Positions 45,570-56,879 of a stretch of 61,413 nucleotides of DNA are shown one piece after another (the stretch's first letter is position 1; each line of letters starts with the position of its first letter). Position numbers and translations under genes: made by a program. The notes below the pieces were generated by a model. It was not told where the DNA came from, made no database searches, and saw only the letters and a list, made by a program, of their open reading frames with translations. The DNA comes from Gnetum montanum (Eukaryota > Streptophyta > Gnetopsida > Gnetales > Gnetaceae), in contig MNCI01010184.1 in assembly GCA_015680685.1 (NCBI GenBank), positions 10,264 to 71,676 on the forward strand, written 5' to 3'.

Positions 45570-46455
45570 TGATGAGTCATGGTCTATTAGGTTTTTTTAT
45601 CGAACCCCTGTTATCTGAACCCTGATACAAGATACCAAGTCTGATAGGTCCCGATATTGGACCCCTGTTAACGGACCTCCAATATCGTAGCCGCGATATC
45701 GCAATTCCAATGTGAGCCTATAAATAAAAGGTGGCAGACTTGGTTTTGGCATTAGTTCTTAGTTTTGAGAATTTCTTTTAAGTGTTTTGTTTTAAGTAGT
45801 TCTTCTCTCAACCCTTTGCTCCTAGTGCATGCCCGCAGTGTGGTGATTGTAATTGTACGACATCCTTATTCGAGTGTGACGTACTTGGACATGCACATGA
45901 TCGGAAATAAAGATCGAGATTACTTCATCATTGCAGCATTCACTTAGTTTAATTATTTAATTATTATTGTTATTTATTTCTTTCTTAGTTAATATCTCTC
46001 TACCCTTATCTCCTAGTAACGTGGAATGAGTACGACTTAATCACGAGCATTTAAGTGTGACTACTTGGTAACATAGTAGCATACCTAGGCCATGTACTTG
46101 GTAATCTCAGTGGTAGTCGTGCACGAGGTCCAAGATGTGTATAGATGATTGAGGAATGGATGCTCATTGCACTTAGGCTAGTTTAGATTCTCTCTCCCTT
46201 TTCTTCTTAGCTTAATTAAGGATATTTTCCATTATCTCCAAGAGTAGCGATAGTATAGGAACACATCATACACCTCACTCTAGACTAAACCATACATGAC
46301 AAAGTTAACACTAGTCTAGATGGGAAGATAGCGAATTGCGACCTAAGAATAACTATCTAGATACCACAACTAGTCTGTCTACTGAGTTTGACCAGATCGT
46401 GCGTGAAACCCTCATATTCGTATGGTTAAGTGTAGGGGTACCTCGCCACTCATCA
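45570..46455 (+). repeat. 5' LTR of element F
   Basis: TGATGAGTCATGGTCT ... CCACTCATCA. U3 (45620-45710) has degenerate GATATTG/GATATCGC words. TATA at 45719. AATAAAGATCGAG at about 45907. Confidence 0.92.
45719..45726 (+). promoter_or_regulatory. TATA box of element F 5' LTR
   Basis: TATAAATA in GCCTATAAATAAAAGG. The same string is at 50727-50734 in the 3' LTR. Confidence 0.82.
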
Positions 46456-46456
46456 T

Positions 46457-46474
46457 TGGCACCGTTGCTGGGGA
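46457..46474 (+). other. Primer binding site of element F
   Basis: TGGCACCGTTGCTGGGGA, two transitions from the tRNA-Asp complement. Confidence 0.9.
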
Positions 46475-46599
46475 TGGTGCTAGTTATCTAGATTAGTTAT
46501 ATCATATAAGGTTTCTGTATAGGAATTAACGATATATCTCTTAGGAAGAAGAAATAATTACGAAAAGTCACATACAAATTCACACACAATTTCACAACC

Positions 46600-48548
46600 A
46601 TGCACCTCCTACAAGACTACAATAATGCCACATCTAGTGAGGCAGTTCATTGGAGAACCAATGAACTATATGACAATGAGGACTGGAGTACGAAACCCGA
46701 GGTGGAGGTTTCTTATAGACATAAACGAAGGCAACATCATCCCAATGCATGAAAGCATAACTTACTCGATGATGATGAACCCCTACTGGCCACTACAAGC
46801 CTAATGCAAATACAAGAGGTTGTTTGAATCTCCCGTAGGCATCGTAAATAGAGCCGCCTACCCAAGCTCGATTTAAACAACTTTTCCAATTTTTCAGGAG
46901 GCTATGACTTAGATCCACAACAACATTTACAAGCCTTCTACGATGCCTGTATATGGAACAACATTGATAACAATTGACAAAAGCTCAAGCTCTTTCCTAT
47001 GACACTCGTTGGCCAAGCAAAAGTATGGTATACATCATTAAAACCAAATTCAATACGACGTTGGACAACAATGGTAGAACTCTTTAATAAAAGATATCAA
47101 ACCTACGCAAGAGTGTCGATCTTGAGGAAACAAATCCAAGAGTGGAAACAAGCACAACATGAACCCTTGGACATGGCTTTAGAAAGATATTATGCACTGT
47201 TAAATAGTTGTCCAGGCCATGAGTTCTTCGAGGAAAGGCTAATGTACCATATCATTGATGGACTTCGTGATGAAACAAGGAAGACCCTAGGAATGTATGC
47301 CCAAGGTCAACTATAAAAACTACGAACCCATCAATTCCAAGAGCTTATTAAGCAGGTAGCAAAAGAAGAAGGAGAATTGGCTAGATGGGAGAGTGTTAAA
47401 AAATATCAATGAGACCAGGGTCTCAACTTGACAAAGGTCCATAATCACGAGAAGGAGAAATCAACCTATCACAAGGAGGAAAAGTCATCTTTGCTAGTAC
47501 AACAATCATTAGGGGAAGTAGAGGCAAAGATTAATAAGATGTTGGAATGGATGCATCAAAAGTGTGGAGAATATATTGATATTATTGGAGATAGAGTTTT
47601 GACAACCCAAGAAGCAAGACAAAATATCATTAGACAATTAGAAAGAAGGGATGAGGAAAATAAGAGCTCAACTACCAATTATACGTATGAATGCAACATT
47701 TGCCTGTACGATCACCCCAAAGGCCAATGCCCAATCTTGTTACATTTATATGAGCATTGGGGAAACACGTTACACCTAGAGTTCATACAGAGACACCATG
47801 TTTGATCACAGTCGCAACAATCCTAGTAGTGGGGGAAGCCACCCCTAAACTAGAGACACCCTTTGTATCACCTAAATTCAAATGCTTACCTAGTTCAACA
47901 TCCTGTTTCCCCAACTAGATCAACATACTCTATCTCACCACATTACGATTCTCCTTAATACTCTCAGCCCATGTCCTCAACACAACCACTGTCTTGTGTA
48001 CCTTACACTTCTCCTAAATTTCATCATTCTCATCCTTTCCCTCCTTCTACATCGCCACCAACTGTTCCTAAGGTGTCTGCACTACAGCAAAAACCCATGA
48101 ATGTTACTTGTGCTACTATTGCCAATAGCAATGAGAGACCTCAGCAACATCGCAATTCCAAGGCAACTACATCCTCCAACTTAGCAAAAGTCCAACACTA
48201 TGGTGCATCCTTCAACTTGAATTGAACACCTCATGTCACATTATCAGGGCCACCAATTAACACTCCAACAACCATATAGCCCAATGAACACAACCATGGA
48301 GGGCAACATCCTGATCCTTGCATACCATCTTATGGTCTCAATTATCATAGTGGGTCAACGTGTTATCTGGAAACTACATCTTATAAATTGCCCCACTATG
48401 CTTACTATAATCAGGTGTGTGAACCCTAATGGGGTAAGTATGAGCAAGTTGCAATATTTCCAACATGCAAGGATCCTCAACTTTCATTTATTAATCCTCG
48501 TCATGCTCAACCATTTAGTTATAGGGGATATCCCCTATTCTAATAACA
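46600..48548 (+). pseudogene. gag of element F, the only protein-coding unit of a gag-only element
   Basis: It starts at 46600 (MHLLQDYNNATSSEAVHWRT) and spans about 650 codons. The order is an acidic N-terminus (codons 1-85), the gag core (about 46840-47400) with LFPMTLVGQAKVWYTSLKPN, ALERYYALLNSCPGHEFFEE and YHIIDGLRDETRKTLGMY, a coiled-coil-like VEAKINKMLEWMHQKC, and then CNICLYDHPKGQC, a C-x2-C-x3-H-x4-C knuckle (47692-47730). A Pro/Ser/Tyr-rich tail ends near INPRHAQP and TAATAA. About ten stops plus a frameshift at about 48230. It should form particles for its own RNA if expressed intact. Confidence 0.85.
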
Positions 48549-49932
48549 AGTAGGGTTAATAAATATTTTTCATTTTCCTTGATTTTATGACTTTTTGTTT
48601 TCCAATTTTTCATTTTTCAATTTCTTGTTTTATCTTTTTGTCTTTTTATCTTTTTTCCTTTCTATAAGTAATCTCATCTATGAATAAAACACTCATGTGG
48701 CTCGTTGGTTGAGGTGTGTTCTATGTTATCAAGTCTCAAGTGATCAATTATCTGGACAGTGAGCCCATTACACCCACTCATCCATTCTACAAATAAGAGG
48801 TTTTGTTTGAGGTTACAGTGATATTCTTGACATTTTTAAAAACGTAAAATTAATTTCATGCTCATTGTACCCAGAATGAAGAAGGATGGACCAAGAGGGA
48901 ATGATTAGGGTGTGACATCAAGGGGACTTGTGGATTCTTTTTGGTAACGTCTGTGAGAGTTATCATGCAACATGGTTGTACTAAGATCCTTGTAGATCTA
49001 ATGCAAAATGAGAGTAAGAGTAATCAAAGGGCACTCAAAGATCCAATGGTGTTCTAGGGGATCCCACTGGAAAGACATGCACCCATGCTTGAAGGTTGGC
49101 AGCTTCTTTGGATTCATTTGTTCAAAAAAAAAACAAAGAAAAAAAAAGAAGAAAAGAAGAGAAAGTGCCACAAAGCAAAAATCACTCCTCCCTTGAATAA
49201 AATGCCAAGTGATCATATGCCTTGTTGTTATGGTACTCTCATAGTCACTCATCATGGGATCAAATAATGCGGTGTCACTAATTAGCGGAATGGACTTGGT
49301 CCTAATCTTGGAATGATGGGTTAATGACACATTAATCATGCTTTACATGTAGGATTCACTATGCCCTGGGTTAGTTACCTCATGTCCCAATCTCTACAAT
49401 CGCTTCTATATTCCATCTCATCTTGTTGTTCATGTAATTGTAGCTCATGTCTCGTATAGTGTAGAATTATTACCTCATTCCAGTGGTATCTACATGTGTG
49501 TGTTTTGTGAAACTAGTATGGATTACATTTAGCCCTTCTAGTGCCTACGGACATTTTAAGGTGTGGTTACACAAGGGCATTGTATGTTGGAACCTGCTTT
49601 GGGGAGGATCCACTTGCATGACTTTTGCAATTGTACTTGTTGCATACCACCACATCATCTTATATCCTCTGAGTATTTCATTGTCAAATCTATTCTTTTC
49701 TTAATCATCATTTTATCAAACGTTCCTTAAAACCAGGTCCTTTTATGTATCACCTAAACAAACTAGGTCCAACATTAAAATTTTAAAGCAACTTCCTTTA
49801 AATTTTTTTTTTCTAATTCTATGATCACACTAAGCAAAGTATTCAACATTTATTAAAGGCAATGAGTAAGGTATGAAATCATTGAAATTTTTTCAATAAC
49901 GTTACTAACAATTGACCTTTTTGTGATTATAG
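48549..49932 (+). other. 3' noncoding region of element F
   Basis: It starts right after gag stops and includes a pyrimidine-rich segment (48570-48670), the AAAGACATG block (49070-49090) and the conserved CTTTGGGG block (49545-49625). It ends TTGTGATTATAG (49921-49932), an acceptor-like site identical to that of element C. The hairpin of C, D, E and G is not recognised here. Confidence 0.65.
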
Positions 49933-50547
49933 ATGGCCCCTAAAAGAAGACAACAAGGAGGACCTTCTTAAGGTGCAACCAAATGACCAAGGGGAGGTAG
50001 AGGCCAAGGACTTCATGCAAAACATGCAGAGCAGGAGGCACAATCATTCAGCATCCATCATGAAACTCCTATTATTGCATAATCTATCTAAGCAAAAAGT
50101 GGAGATGCCAGGGCCCAAGCCTATGAAGAGGAATGATGGCTATTTGTGGCATAACATGTCAAGGGCAATCAAGTGTTCCCACAACTGCCATGTTCATGGA
50201 AAGTGCCAACTCCACCAAACATTAGAACATCAGAATGGATGGCTCATAATCCTTAGATAGAAGAGGAGAAACATCAAGCACTTCTTCAACGGTATCAATC
50301 TCAAAAGCTTGATCATGCAAGACAAACGAGAGGCACCCATAGAGGAGCCACCACTACATAAAACCCCATGGGTTCCATAAGTTTTTTTTTTGTGTCTGTG
50401 TCCAAATTTTGTTTAATTCTCTACTATGGCATAAATAAATTCCTAGTTAGTCAATAATCCCATACGTATCCACTGTGTAATCAATTGAACTTGTTTCTCA
50501 CTTTCTTTGACTTGAGGAAGAGTTGTTATTCAGTTGTGGGGGTATGA
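49933..50547 (+). pseudogene. Env-position ORF of element F
   Basis: ATG at 49933 starts MAPKRRQQGGPS, and exactly 205 codons later the frame reaches the TGA made by the first bases of the 3' LTR (50545-50547), ending YSVVGV. It is Arg/Gly/Gln-rich at the start and then His/Gln/Glu-rich, with a coiled-coil-like run (KHQALLQRYQSQKLDHARQ). Several TAG/TAA stops lie where Gln is likely. The start resembles MAPRPKC of element C. Function unknown. Confidence 0.55.
50531..50544 (+). other. Polypurine tract of element F
   Basis: CAGTTGTGGGGGTA directly before the 3' LTR. The same sequence precedes the 3' LTR of G. Confidence 0.82.
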
Positions 50548-51463
50548 TAAGTCATGGTCTGTCAGGTCCTATTATTAGAACCCTGTTATCTAAACCCTGA
50601 TATAAGATTCCAAGTCTGATAGGTCCTGATATCAGACCCCTATTATCGGACCCTCGATATCGCATATGCAATATTGCAGCTTAGATGCGATATCACGTAT
50701 GCGGTATTGCGATTCTAGTGTGAGCCTATAAATAAAAGGTGACACACTTGGTTTTGACATTCGTTCTTAGTTTTGAGAATTTCTTTTAAGTGTTTTGTTT
50801 TAAGTAGTTCTTCTCTCAATCCTTTTCTCCTAGTGCATGCCCGTAGTGTGGTGATTGTAATTGTATCGCATCCTTATTCGAGTGTGACGTACTTGGACAT
50901 GCACATGATCCAAAATAAAGATCGAGATTACTTCATCATTGCAGCATTCACTTAATTTAATTATTTAATTGCTATTGTTATTTATTGCTTTCTTAGTTAA
51001 TATCTCTCTATCCTTATCTCCTAGTAACGCGAAATGAGTACGACTTAATCACGAGCATTTAAGTCTGACTACTTGGTAACATAGTAGCATACCTAGGCCA
51101 TGCACTTGGTAATCCCAGTGGTACTCATGCACGAGGTCCAAGATGTGTATGGATGATTGAGGAATGGATTCTCATCACACTTAGGCTAGTTTAGATTCTC
51201 TCTCCCTTTTCCTCTTAGCTTAATTAAAGATATTTTCTATTATCTCCAGGAGTAGTGATAGTATAGGAACACATCATACACCTCACTCTGGACTAAACCA
51301 TACGTGACAAAGTTAACACTAGTCCAGATGGGAAGACAATGAACTACGACCTAAGAATAACTATCTAGATACCACAACTAGTCTGTTTGCGAAGTTGGAC
51401 CGGATCATGCATAAAATGCTTGTATTGGTATGGTTGAGTGTAGGGGTACCTCACCACTCATCA
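50545..51463 (+). repeat. 3' LTR of element F
   Basis: 919 bp, TGATAAGTCATGGTCTG ... CCACTCATCA. U3 has a fuller GATATC array (50575-50715) than the 5' LTR. TATA at 50727-50734 and AATAAAGATCGAG at about 50914. Confidence 0.92.
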
Positions 51464-52205
51464 GAGGCAAGAGGTACTTGATCACCTTCATTGATGATTA
51501 TACTCAGAAAAGTTAGATTTATTTTTGCAAGAGAAGTTTGAAGCTTTTAATGTATTTAAAAGCTTTAAGGCACGTGTTGAGAATGAGTCTGGAAAGATCA
51601 TTAGAACTCTTCATACAAATTGTGAAGGAGAATATTGTTCAAAAGAGTTTGATTTTTTCTGTGAGAATCATGGCATTCGGGGAGAGCTCATAGCCCCCTA
51701 TACACGACAAAAAAATGGTGTATTAGAGAGGAAAAATAGAACCATCCTCAATATGGCAAGAAGCCTCTTGACAAGAGGATGTATTCCAAAGAGTTTTAGT
51801 TGGAGGCTATGAATTAGAGCATCCATGATTTGAACATAAGTCCCACCTTTGCTATTCAAAACATGACACTAAAAGAGGCTTGGAGTGGAAGGAAGCTAGC
51901 AATGAATCACTTCAGGATCTTTGGTTGCATTGCCTATGCACATATCCTTGATGAGAAGAGGAAGAAATTCGAGGATAAGAGTGAGAAATGTATCTTTCTT
52001 GGCATAAGAGAAGCATCCAAAGCATGTAAAATGTATAATCCTTTGACAAAGAAGATTTTGACTAGCAAAGATGTCATCTTTGATGAAGAGAGCATTTGGA
52101 ATTGGAATAGGTAGCCTCCTACTTCAATTATTTTTAACAATGAAATTGCAGACTCTTCAACACTCGAAACTACAAAACCTAGAACTACAGACTTTGAAGC
52201 ACCAA
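51464..52205 (+). pseudogene. Copia pol part 2: integrase core and C-terminal domain
   Basis: It resumes at RYLITFIDDYTQKS and continues FEAFNVFKSFKARVENESGK. The second catalytic position reads HTNCEGEYC, with Asn for the expected Asp. NGVLERKNRTI holds the Glu. The C-terminal domain has FRIFGCIAYAHI and KCIFLGIREASKACKMYNP, then VIFDEE. It has a frameshift near 51515 and at 51815. Confidence 0.87.
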
Positions 52206-53844
52206 TAAATATGGAGGTTGAGACATCATCAATAGTAATAGTAGCTGAATTTCACCAAATTCAAAAAAGACCCCTATGGATGATGGATTATGAGGTAACT
52301 AGGATTGACCAAGATGATGACCCAATCACCAACTTTGCTTTGTTTGCATATTGTGATCCCAAAACTTTTGAAAGTGCTATTAAAGAATCAAAATGGAGAA
52401 AGGCAATGGAGGATGAAATTGAAGCCATTGAGAAAAATGACACTTAGGAGCTGGTTGATCTTCAAAAAGGGCACAAAACCATTAGTGTGAAGTGGGTCTT
52501 CAAAACAAAACTAGAGAAGACTAGTGAAGTTGATAAGTATAAGGCATGACTGGTGGCTAAGGGATACAAGCAAGAATATGGGATTGACTATAAAGAAGTC
52601 TTTGCTCCCATTGCAAGGCATGATAAAATCAGATTGGTGATTGCATTAGCAGCACAAAATTCATGGCCTATCTTTCAAATGGATGTCAAGTCTACATTCT
52701 TGCATGGAGACTTGGAGAAACAAGTATTTATTGATTATTCCCCTAGTTTTGTGAAGCTTGGTAGTGAGCACAAGGTCTATAAATTTAAAAAGGCTTTGTA
52801 TGAACTAAAACAAGCTCTAATAGCTTGGTATAGTTGTATAATTACCTATTTTTCTAAAGAGGGATTTCAAAAATGTCCATATGAGCATACACTTTTTAGA
52901 AAGATTGATGGAGGAAAAGTGCTCATTATATGTTTATATGTTGATGATCTTATTTTCACTGGGAATGATAGTGATTCATTTGAAAAATTTTAGAAGTAAT
53001 GATGGATGAGTTTGGAATGATTGATCTTGGAAAAATGCATTACTATCTTGGCATGGAAGTAGTGCAATCCCCTGTTGGAATATTTATTTCTCAAAATAAG
53101 TATGTCAGAGAACTTTTGGAGAGGTTTAAGATGAAGGATTATAATCTTGTAAGCACTCTAATTGAGATTGGCTTGAGGCTAAGCAAAGATCCTAAAGGAA
53201 GTAAGGTGGAGGGTACACTTTACAAGAAAATTGTTGGGATTCCAATGTATTTGACTACAACCAGACTCAATATAATGCATGTTGTTAGTCTTATTAGTAG
53301 ATACATGGAGTCTCCAAAGAAGATGAATTTGTTGGTTGCTAAAAGAATATTTTGTTACTTGCAAGGGACTAAAGATTTTGGATTGTTTTACAAGAAAGGT
53401 GAGAAATCTAATTTTGTGGGATTTACTAATAGTGATTATGCAGAAGATCAAGATGATAGGAAAAGCACTTTAGGATATTTTTTTATGATGGGCATAGGTG
53501 TTGTTTCATGGTCATCCAAGAAGCAATCAATTGTCACATTGCCAACCACAAAGGATGAATTTTTTGCTACAACATCTTGTGCTTGCCAAGCTATTTGGCT
53601 AAGAAAAATTCTTAATGAGCTATATTTCAAGCAAGAGGGAGCTACTAAAATTTTCTACGACAACAATTTTTCCATAAAGTTATCCAAAAATCCTATGCTA
53701 TATGAAAGAAGAAAGCATATTGATGTGAGATTTCACTTCTTGTGTGATCTATGCAATGATGGTGATGTTGATTTAGTGTTTTATAAGAGTGAAGATCAAC
53801 TCGTTGATATTATAACCAAACCCCTCAAGTTATCAATATTCTAG
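52206..53844 (+). pseudogene. Copia reverse transcriptase and RNase H
   Basis: RT: KWVFKTKLEK, AKGYKQEYGIDYKEVFAPIA, QMDVKSTFLHGDLEKQVF and an intact CLYVDDLIF with YVDD at 52937-52948. RNase H spans 52999-53844, an open 281-codon run containing LGMEVVQSPVGIFISQNKYV, TNSDYAEDQDDRKSTLGYFF (first Asp now Asn), SSKKQSIVTLPTTKDEFFA and RKHIDVRFHFL. Only two stops, at 52447 and 52993, break RT, so it is among the less decayed coding blocks here. Confidence 0.92.
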
Positions 53845-53925
53845 AGGTTGAGAAAGTAGCTTGGAGTTTGCACGTTAAATGATTCTTGTTAAACTAATAG
53901 TTTGCAAATTTTCAATTTACAAGAG

Positions 53926-53972
53926 AATGTTAAATGTGTTTAATTGTTAAATATGTTTTTTCTTTATCCTAG
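53926..53972 (+). repeat. Start of copia 3' LTR, cut by element G
   Basis: TGTTAAATGTGTTTAATTG and the next 25 bases match 20750-20800. Element G begins at 53973, preceded by CCTAG. Confidence 0.75.
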
Positions 53973-54856
53973 TGCTGAGCGGCAAGGTACCCCTATGTCC
54001 AACCATACAAATCACAGGCATTCACATGCGATCTGGTTGAATTCCGTAGACTTTAATTACTAAGTACGCTAAAGCTAAATAGTGTGTTCATGTTGTTCAT
54101 TCATTGTCTTCCTAGTCTCACTTATGAAATGCAAGTGTATGGTTAAGTGTGACTAAGGCATAAGATTTTTATCATTTTATTTTTTATCAATTTAATCACC
54201 TAAAACAAAAATCAAAGTGAGAGTGATTAAATGCTAAGTGAACTATTGTCTAATCTAGCCTAACACAAGTAATCGTCCCCACTTTCTGGACACATCCTGA
54301 ACCTTGTATAAACACTACTAGGTTGTCAAACACTAACCATTTCTTAGCTACCAAGTGTCAGACGTATGTTCGAAGGGGTCATGCTTGTGTATTTTAATTA
54401 ATTTCTTAATTAATCAAATTCAATTACTAAATCAATAACATGAAGTGTGAACTACATAAAATCACAATGTATAAATGCATAAAGAAAGAAAGTCTCAAGT
54501 GCTACAAGGATGAATCAAAGAGCTTGTCTTTATTGCCAACACAATGGTGTGTTTAGGTATATCAATGCTTGCATAAAGATCCAATTACACTTAGACCTCC
54601 TACTGCAGGCACTTCAAAAATATTCTAACTCTTGAATGATTAAACTACAAGAATTTTGCTACTTGACTCCAAAAAAATCCCTCGAATCATGTGCCCAAGG
54701 GTTGTATTTATAGGCCCAGGAATACCTTGCAATATCACATACTCGATATCACATCTTGGTCCATGATATCGCATACCCAATATTGTGTACTTGATATCAT
54801 GGCCACCTTGATATTGGATACCTGATATCAAGGCTCATGTAAAACACGGCTTATCA
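53973..54856 (-). repeat. 3' LTR of element G
   Basis: 884 bp, plus strand TGCTGAGCGGCAAGGTACC ... CGGCTTATCA. TATA at 54712-54705 on the minus strand. U3 (54725-54840) has GATATC/GATATTG words. Confidence 0.87.
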
Positions 54857-55207
54857 TACCCCCACAACTGAATGAAAACTCATTCTCGAGTACAAAAGAA
54901 GAGGAACAAGTCCCTTACAAAATATATTATGAGGTATGGAATGTTTGACTGACATGCAAAGCGACACAGAGGAAACTAACAAATACAAAATTTCCTAAGC
55001 ATACATCATTATAATTGTGTACAAAATTGGGTGTTCATTACAACAGGAAAGAACACCCTTAGATCCAATGGACATCCAACCCCTCTTGAAAATAGAAGAA
55101 TGAGGAAGAGGTAGAAGAGATCTAGCAGTCATGAATAATCTCCTATGAGTGATATTGCTGCATCATCCTTGGTGAAGATAGTCTCGCTTCTAGTCCATGC
55201 TTTCCAC
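54854..55207 (-). pseudogene. Env-position ORF remnant of element G
   Basis: An acceptor-like ATTGTAG (55212-55206) is followed by TGGAAAGC, where other copies have ATGGC, so the A of the start codon seems lost. The frame ends SRMSFHSVVGV at the TGA of the LTR. Stops occur within the first 20 codons. It is recognised by position and by its C-terminus. Confidence 0.45.
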
Positions 55208-55212
55208 TACAA

Positions 55213-56879
55213 TCATAACAAAATCAATGATTAGTGTTTAAAGTGTACTAGATAGTGGTTGAATACCTTGTCTCATCAGTGGTTATACCTAGCTAAGTTG
55301 TGATTGTGGTAGATTGGTTGCTTGTTAACATTAGTGATAAGATTGACAAATAGGTTAGGTAAGAGAAGCGATCCATAAAATTTAAAAAAATCTTAACACA
55401 AGAAATACTAAAAAGAGGGCATATAAATTCACAAAAATATAAAGAAAGAATTCACTAAAAATAGTTGCAAAGATGTGCACAAATGGATGGCATTGATGGG
55501 ATAAATAAAAAGAATGCGATTGTAAAAATGTCTAAGGTTAAAGAACTTAACTTAACCAAACCAAAAGATATGCAAGTAGATCCTCCCCAAAGCAAGCATA
55601 GGCCTTTTATGCCCTTGCATAACTTCAAACCAAGGAGTCCATGGGCTCCATGGATGATTAATGATCATGGTAGGCTAAGTACAAAAACCTAGAAGTAATT
55701 GACTGGGAATCCTAACACATCAAACCATAACATCGAATCAAAACATAAAACTGACAGTGATGTGAGCAATGAAAAACATAGATGGATGAGAGAGAGAATG
55801 GAATGGAGTTCCTAACTATGGTCACATGAAGTCCTTTGTGGAGTTTGTGATTAAATGACTCGATAGGATCCATCCTTAGTTCGAACTAAAACTAACCACT
55901 TTTAGTGACTTCACATCGACATTCTAAGACTAGTCCATCCCTTGAGACATAAGGATGCTCCCACAAAACAACCATCATTCCATATTGGAGAAGAAGTAGG
56001 AAGTGAGAAAGGGCCTTAGTTAGAGGAGACAAGACAAGTCCCATAACCAGTGTTTGCAGCCCTTTTATTTAGTCTAAGGGGTGTGCTTTGAATTCCCATA
56101 TTATTATTATTAGTATTATTTTTTTTTATTTTTTTGAATGGGAACCATACCATGCAAAGACCCATGCATTTTTGCATTTATTTTGTCTAAAGAATGTGCT
56201 TTAAATCCTCAACCCCCCCTTTTTTTATGAGGACCACATCATGCAAGGACTTATTCGACTTTCTATTGTGAAATGATACAGAATGGTGAGAAGTTCATGA
56301 GAACACACCTCCTTCTCCCATCCTCCTTGACCATAGGAAAATGGAAAGGCATGAACAATACTTCATCCCTTTAAAGCCACACCCAATCCGAACGTTTGAG
56401 TCCTTCCTAATTCTTGAAACTACACAAGTCACAAATTTATTAAAGTTGTATTAATGAAAAAGGGACTACACATTTCCAAAATAAGGAAAACCATAGAGTA
56501 TGTGGATGGGTGAATGATGTGGAATCATTATCTATTACATGAAAATAAACCATGTCCTAGTTGTCAATAACGACATTCAAAGTCAAAAACCAGACATCAA
56601 CAATCAAATCACAAATGATACATACTACCATTAAGTAGCACATTACCATTGTACCTAGCACCTTATTAACAAAAAGAGTAGAAAATTACACCAAACATGA
56701 GAAAATATAAAAGAAAGTAAAAGATATTCAAGAAATATTAAATATACTAACAATGGTATAAAACAAAAACTTAGGAAAGATCAATAACTTGAAAAACAAA
56801 ATGATGTAAAACAAAGAATATGAAAAGCAAAAAGTTGTGTAAAAAAAAAAGTTGAAAGACTGAGAAGCCACTTAAAGTG
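55213..56879 (-). other. 3' noncoding region of element G
   Basis: It contains the conserved CTTTGGGG block (55570-55650) and two adjacent hairpins (56080-56151 and 56194-56240). No conserved ORF otherwise. Confidence 0.65.
56080..56240 (-). other. Two tandem copies of the conserved hairpin in element G
   Basis: Copy 1: TTCCCAT (56093-56099) pairs with ATGGGAA (56138-56144), outer GGTGTG (56080-56085) with CATACC (56146-56151). Copy 2: TCCTCA (56206-56211) pairs with TGAGGA (56228-56233), outer ATGTG (56194-56198) with CACAT (56235-56239). Both are preceded by GTCTAA and followed by CATGCAA. Confidence 0.68.

Larger units (their letters stand above)
45570..51463 (+). mobile_element. Element F: complete gag-only LTR retrotransposon
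   Basis: It has two LTRs (886 and 919 bp), primer site, one long gag, 3' noncoding region, short 3' ORF and polypurine tract, 5.9 kb in all. Flanks are GAGGT (45565-45569) and GAGGC (51464-51468). The intact copia frame needs the GAGGC form, so the left copy changed by C to T. No protease, RT, RNase H or integrase is present in the 4.1 kb interior. It therefore must have used enzymes from another element. It resembles the published TR-GAG class of non-autonomous elements. Confidence 0.9.
45150..53972 (+). mobile_element. Ty1/copia element interrupted by F and truncated by G
   Basis: Domain order is pre-integrase zinc region, integrase, RT, RNase H, then the start of a 3' LTR (53926). This order, with integrase before RT, is diagnostic of copia. 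Element F splits the integrase at 45570-51463, and element G has inserted 47 bp into the 3' LTR. Gag and protease are not recognisable upstream of 45150; the LTR at 20752 could be its 5' LTR. Confidence 0.85.
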
